64,000 bases of DNA, taken from assembly GCF_002909445.1 (NCBI RefSeq), contig NZ_PPXC01000001.1, positions 1-64,000 on the forward strand, written 5' to 3'. Under the pieces are notes generated by a model. The model saw only the letters and a list, made by a program, of their open reading frames with translations. It did no database searches and was not told the DNA's origin. Numbering within the stretch: the stretch's first letter is position 1; each line of letters opens with the position of its first letter. Shown one piece after another: positions 61,473 through 64,000 of this stretch. Both the position numbers and the translations under genes were made by a program. This DNA comes from Arthrobacter glacialis. Lineage in GTDB: Bacteria > Actinomycetota > Actinomycetes > Actinomycetales > Micrococcaceae.

Positions 61473-64000
61473 GTGAAACGTGCCTTAAAGAACGTTGCCA
61501 CCGGAGCGCTGGCTCTGGCCATCATTGCCGGAAGTGGCATGGCTGCGTTGTCGCCAGCCGCGCTTCCAATGGCCCAGGCGGCTGCGACGCCTACAGGGAT
61601 TCTGCCCACGCCGCAGGAAGTGAACACAACGGGCGTTTCCGTCCCGTTGACAGGCACGGTCAAGGTCGCCGTGGGCGCCACAACTGACGCCGCCGCCAAG
61701 GACCTGCTCGGCCAGGTCATCAACAAAGCAGGCGGAACCGCGTCATTCGTGGATGCCGGAACAGCCGCGGGTGCCACAGTATTTCTGGGCACCGCCGCCA
61801 ACAACTCCGCCATCCCAGCGGCCCTGGCAGCTGTGGGTGCCACAAGTGCTGACGCCTTGGCGACTGACGGCTATGTGATTGCCACCGGAACCATCGCTGG
61901 CAAACCCGCACTGGTACTCAACGGTAAAGATGCCACAGGCACCTTCTACGCCGTGCAGAGCCTGAGCCAGGTGGTCGCAAACGGCTCAGCCCCGGCGATG
62001 ACTGTCAAGGACTGGCCACTGATGTCCATCCGAGGCGCCATTGAAGGTTTCTATGGCATTCCCTGGTCGCATCAGGCCCGTCTGGACCAGCTGGACTTCT
62101 ACGGCAAGCACAAGTTGAACACCTACATCTACACGCCCAAAGATGACAATTACCTGCGCGCCAAGTGGCGTGACCTGTACCCCGCAGCAGAACTGGCCGA
62201 CCTGAAGGAACTCGTCGATGAGGCCAACGCAAACCATGTGAACTTCACTTTTGCCCTGTCTCCGGGCAACGATGTTTGCTACTCCTCCGACGCCGACTAC
62301 AACTCCACGGTGGCTAAATTTGACCAGCTCCGCAGCATTGGCGTGAGCAGCTTCTACATTGCCTTGGATGACATTGATCCGTCACTGAAGTGTGCTGCCG
62401 ACCTGGCAAAGTTCACCAGTTCCGGATTCAGGAAGCTCGCCGACGGACAGGCGTTCTACCTCAACCGGATTGTCAACGATTACGTCAAGGTGCACAATCT
62501 GCAGCCCCTGCAAACCGTTCCCACCAACTACAACGGTTCCGCCGAAGATCCTTACAAGGACCAGTTTGGCCTGGCCACCGATGATTCCATCCTGATCCAA
62601 TGGACAGGGGAGGGCGTCTTTTCAAACACCATCACCGAGGCATCGGTGACCAAGGCTGTGGACACCTACAACGCCGAACACTTCTACATCTGGGACAACC
62701 TGCCGGTCAACGACGGCCAGCGCGGGCGCCTGTTCCTGAACCCGCTGGAAGGGCGCGATCCCAACCTGTACAAGCACATCGACGGCATCACCTCCAACCC
62801 AATGATCGAGGCCTACGCCTCCATGATCGCCCTGGCCGGGTTTGGTGACTACTCGTGGAACAGTCCCGCCTACAACGCTGCAACCACACAGTCGGCAATC
62901 ATCACAGAGCTTGCCGGTGCAGAGGCTGCCGTGCGCAAGTCGCTGGAAACCTTCGTCGACTTGAACCAGAGCTGGAAGCCCTACCGCCCCAACTCCAAGA
63001 CAGCCCCTGCCCTCAGTGCCGATGTAGCCGCTTTCTGGACAGCGTACGACGCCGGTAACGTGGCAGGGATGAAGTCGCTGCAGGACCGCCTGGCCACTAT
63101 CAAGGCAGGCCCTGAGACATTGGCAACCATGGCCATGAAGGGCTTCTACGACGATTCCAAGCCATGGATCGACGCTGCTGCCCATTGGGCCACGGCCATG
63201 GAAGAGCAAGTCGCCATGCTGATCGCCATCAAGTCCGGAAACGGCGTTGTCGCAACGGATGCCGCATTGGAAGCCAACGCAGAAATGGCGTTGGCCAAGC
63301 GCGCGACCGTGCCCGATGTTGGTCCGAACAACATTGGCATCACACCCAACCAGATCATCCCGTCTGTGGGTGACGGCGTCTTTGAAATCTTCACCGCAGC
63401 AGCCCAGGCACGCTACAACACCTGGCTGAACCTGACCCCCGTGGCAGCAGCGAACAACTTCCCGGGGACCGCGTCTTCTTCGTTGGCAACCTACCAGCAA
63501 AACACACCCGGCAAAATGGTTGACGGCAACGCCAGCACCCTCTGGTGGTCAAGTGCCCCGCCGGTGGTCGGATCCACCGTCACCCTTGATTTGGGTGCAG
63601 TGAAGCCGGTTGGCAAGGTTTTGATCCAACAGGCCGATTCAGATTCTCAGGCCGGCGACATGATCTACAACGCACGACTAGAGTACTCCGCCGACAACAG
63701 CACATGGACCTCGGCGGGCACGTTTGCGAGCAAGCCGCGCATCGAGCAGAGCTTTGACACCCCTGTCAGCGCCCGGTACATCCGCCTGGTGGCTGCGGCT
63801 GCCAACTCCGGGGGCCAGTGGGTGAAGATTCGCGAGTTCCAAGCCTTCGAAGCCACCCAGAAGCTCACCACTAACTTGGCCGGTGCCAATGGGACTGGTC
63901 CGGCCAGTGCTTTCGATGCCACCATCAACAGTGCTTTCGAGGCAGCCACCGCACCCGTTGCCGGCGCCCACCTGACTTATGTTTTGGATACGCCTGCCGC
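61473..64000 (+). CDS. Secreted GH84 beta-N-acetylglucosaminidase (partial, runs off window)
   Basis: At least 842 residues, open to the window edge. The GTG start follows AAGGGGAA. A signal peptide (KRALKNVATGALALAIIAGSGMAALSPA..., cleavage near AQA-A) is followed by the GH20b-like N-domain and the GH84 barrel: IRGAIEGFYGIPWS near residue 185, YIYTPKDDNYLRAKWRD, and the catalytic Asp pair Asp299-Asp300 in YIALDDIDPS. A helical region follows, then an F5/8 type C (CBM32) carbohydrate-binding domain from about residue 660. It releases GlcNAc or O-GlcNAc from glycoproteins or hyaluronan outside the cell. No LPxTG end can be judged here. Confidence 0.9.
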   Translation, partial: MKRALKNVATGALALAIIAGSGMAALSPAALPMAQAAATPTGILPTPQEVNTTGVSVPLTGTVKVAVGATTDAAAKDLLGQVINKAGGTASFVDAGTAAGATVFLGTAANNSAIPAALAAVGATSADALATDGYVIATGTIAGKPALVLNGKDATGTFYAVQSLSQVVANGSAPAMTVKDWPLMSIRGAIEGFYGIPWSHQARLDQLDFYGKHKLNTYIYTPKDDNYLRAKWRDLYPAAELADLKELVDEANANHVNFTFALSPGNDVCYSSDADYNSTVAKFDQLRSIGVSSFYIALDDIDPSLKCAADLAKFTSSGFRKLADGQAFYLNRIVNDYVKVHNLQPLQTVPTNYNGSAEDPYKDQFGLATDDSILIQWTGEGVFSNTITEASVTKAVDTYNAEHFYIWDNLPVNDGQRGRLFLNPLEGRDPNLYKHIDGITSNPMIEAYASMIALAGFGDYSWNSPAYNAATTQSAIITELAGAEAAVRKSLETFVDLNQSWKPYRPNSKTAPALSADVAAFWTAYDAGNVAGMKSLQDRLATIKAGPETLATMAMKGFYDDSKPWIDAAAHWATAMEEQVAMLIAIKSGNGVVATDAALEANAEMALAKRATVPDVGPNNIGITPNQIIPSVGDGVFEIFTAAAQARYNTWLNLTPVAAANNFPGTASSSLATYQQNTPGKMVDGNASTLWWSSAPPVVGSTVTLDLGAVKPVGKVLIQQADSDSQAGDMIYNARLEYSADNSTWTSAGTFASKPRIEQSFDTPVSARYIRLVAAAANSGGQWVKIREFQAFEATQKLTTNLAGANGTGPASAFDATINSAFEAATAPVAGAHLTYVLDTPA

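Noticed and set aside
1-64000. Defence island, prophage or biosynthetic cluster
   Set aside because: No integrase, phage structural, restriction, toxin-antitoxin, NRPS/PKS or CRISPR genes were found; vsr is the only gene linked to DNA modification.

Overview
The window is GC-rich, densely coded DNA from a high-GC Gram-positive bacterium, most likely a member of the Micrococcaceae close to Arthrobacter. The signs are frequent GTG and TTG starts, many ATGA-coupled operons, a fused MrpA/MrpB subunit, a CopD-CtaG fusion, a DUF4235 protein, a short actinobacterial dCTP deaminase and an iron box of the DtxR/IdeR type. The genus is an inference from gene content. I see no prophage, insertion sequence, CRISPR array, defence island or secondary-metabolite cluster; this is mostly core or niche-adaptive chromosome.

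Layout. 0-9.3 kb: a partial gene at the edge, small membrane and hypothetical proteins, a GNAT acetyltransferase with a thioesterase, RraA, a large FAD/Fe-S D-lactate-type dehydrogenase, a universal stress protein and an acyl-CoA dehydrogenase. 9.3-15.3 kb: an alpha-mannoside degradation locus (GH38 and GH5_18-like genes, divergent GH125). 15.3-23.5 kb: a serine hydrolase, an OpuC-type compatible-solute ABC operon followed by a flavin disulfide reductase, a xi-class GST-like reductase, and a MarR gene divergent from an F420-NADP-type reductase across a two-site operator. 24-29.2 kb: an iron-siderophore uptake operon (lipoprotein, two permeases, ATPase, siderophore-interacting reductase) behind an IdeR box.

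29.2-35 kb: a VOC protein, a repeat-rich convergent spacer, MarR and a divergent ABC exporter, an SGNH hydrolase, then the zinc-ligand-free ribosomal set rpmB-rpmG-rpsN behind a long, apparently structured leader, and HU. 35-50 kb: CopD-CtaG with an NHLRC2-like thioredoxin, an ArsR/SRPBCC pair, a HerA-like ATPase, an AEC transporter, panD, LysR with a divergent MFS exporter, an orphan Vsr, a fatty acid desaturase, a carboxyethylornithine-synthase-like enzyme and tRNA-Gly. 50-61 kb: a KhtTU-like K+/H+ antiporter pair, dcd, a UMF1 MFS protein and the complete Mrp Na+/H+ antiporter operon. The window ends inside a secreted GH84 beta-N-acetylglucosaminidase.

The joint theme is ion and osmotic homeostasis (OpuC, KhtTU, Mrp), metal limitation (IdeR operon, zinc-free ribosomal proteins) and glycan scavenging (GH38/GH5/GH125/GH84). 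The most unusual structure is non-coding: three sequence-unrelated inverted repeats, each with a perfect 26-bp stem, at gene 3' ends; a 32-bp-period repeat array in another convergent spacer; and a multi-stem leader upstream of rpmB.
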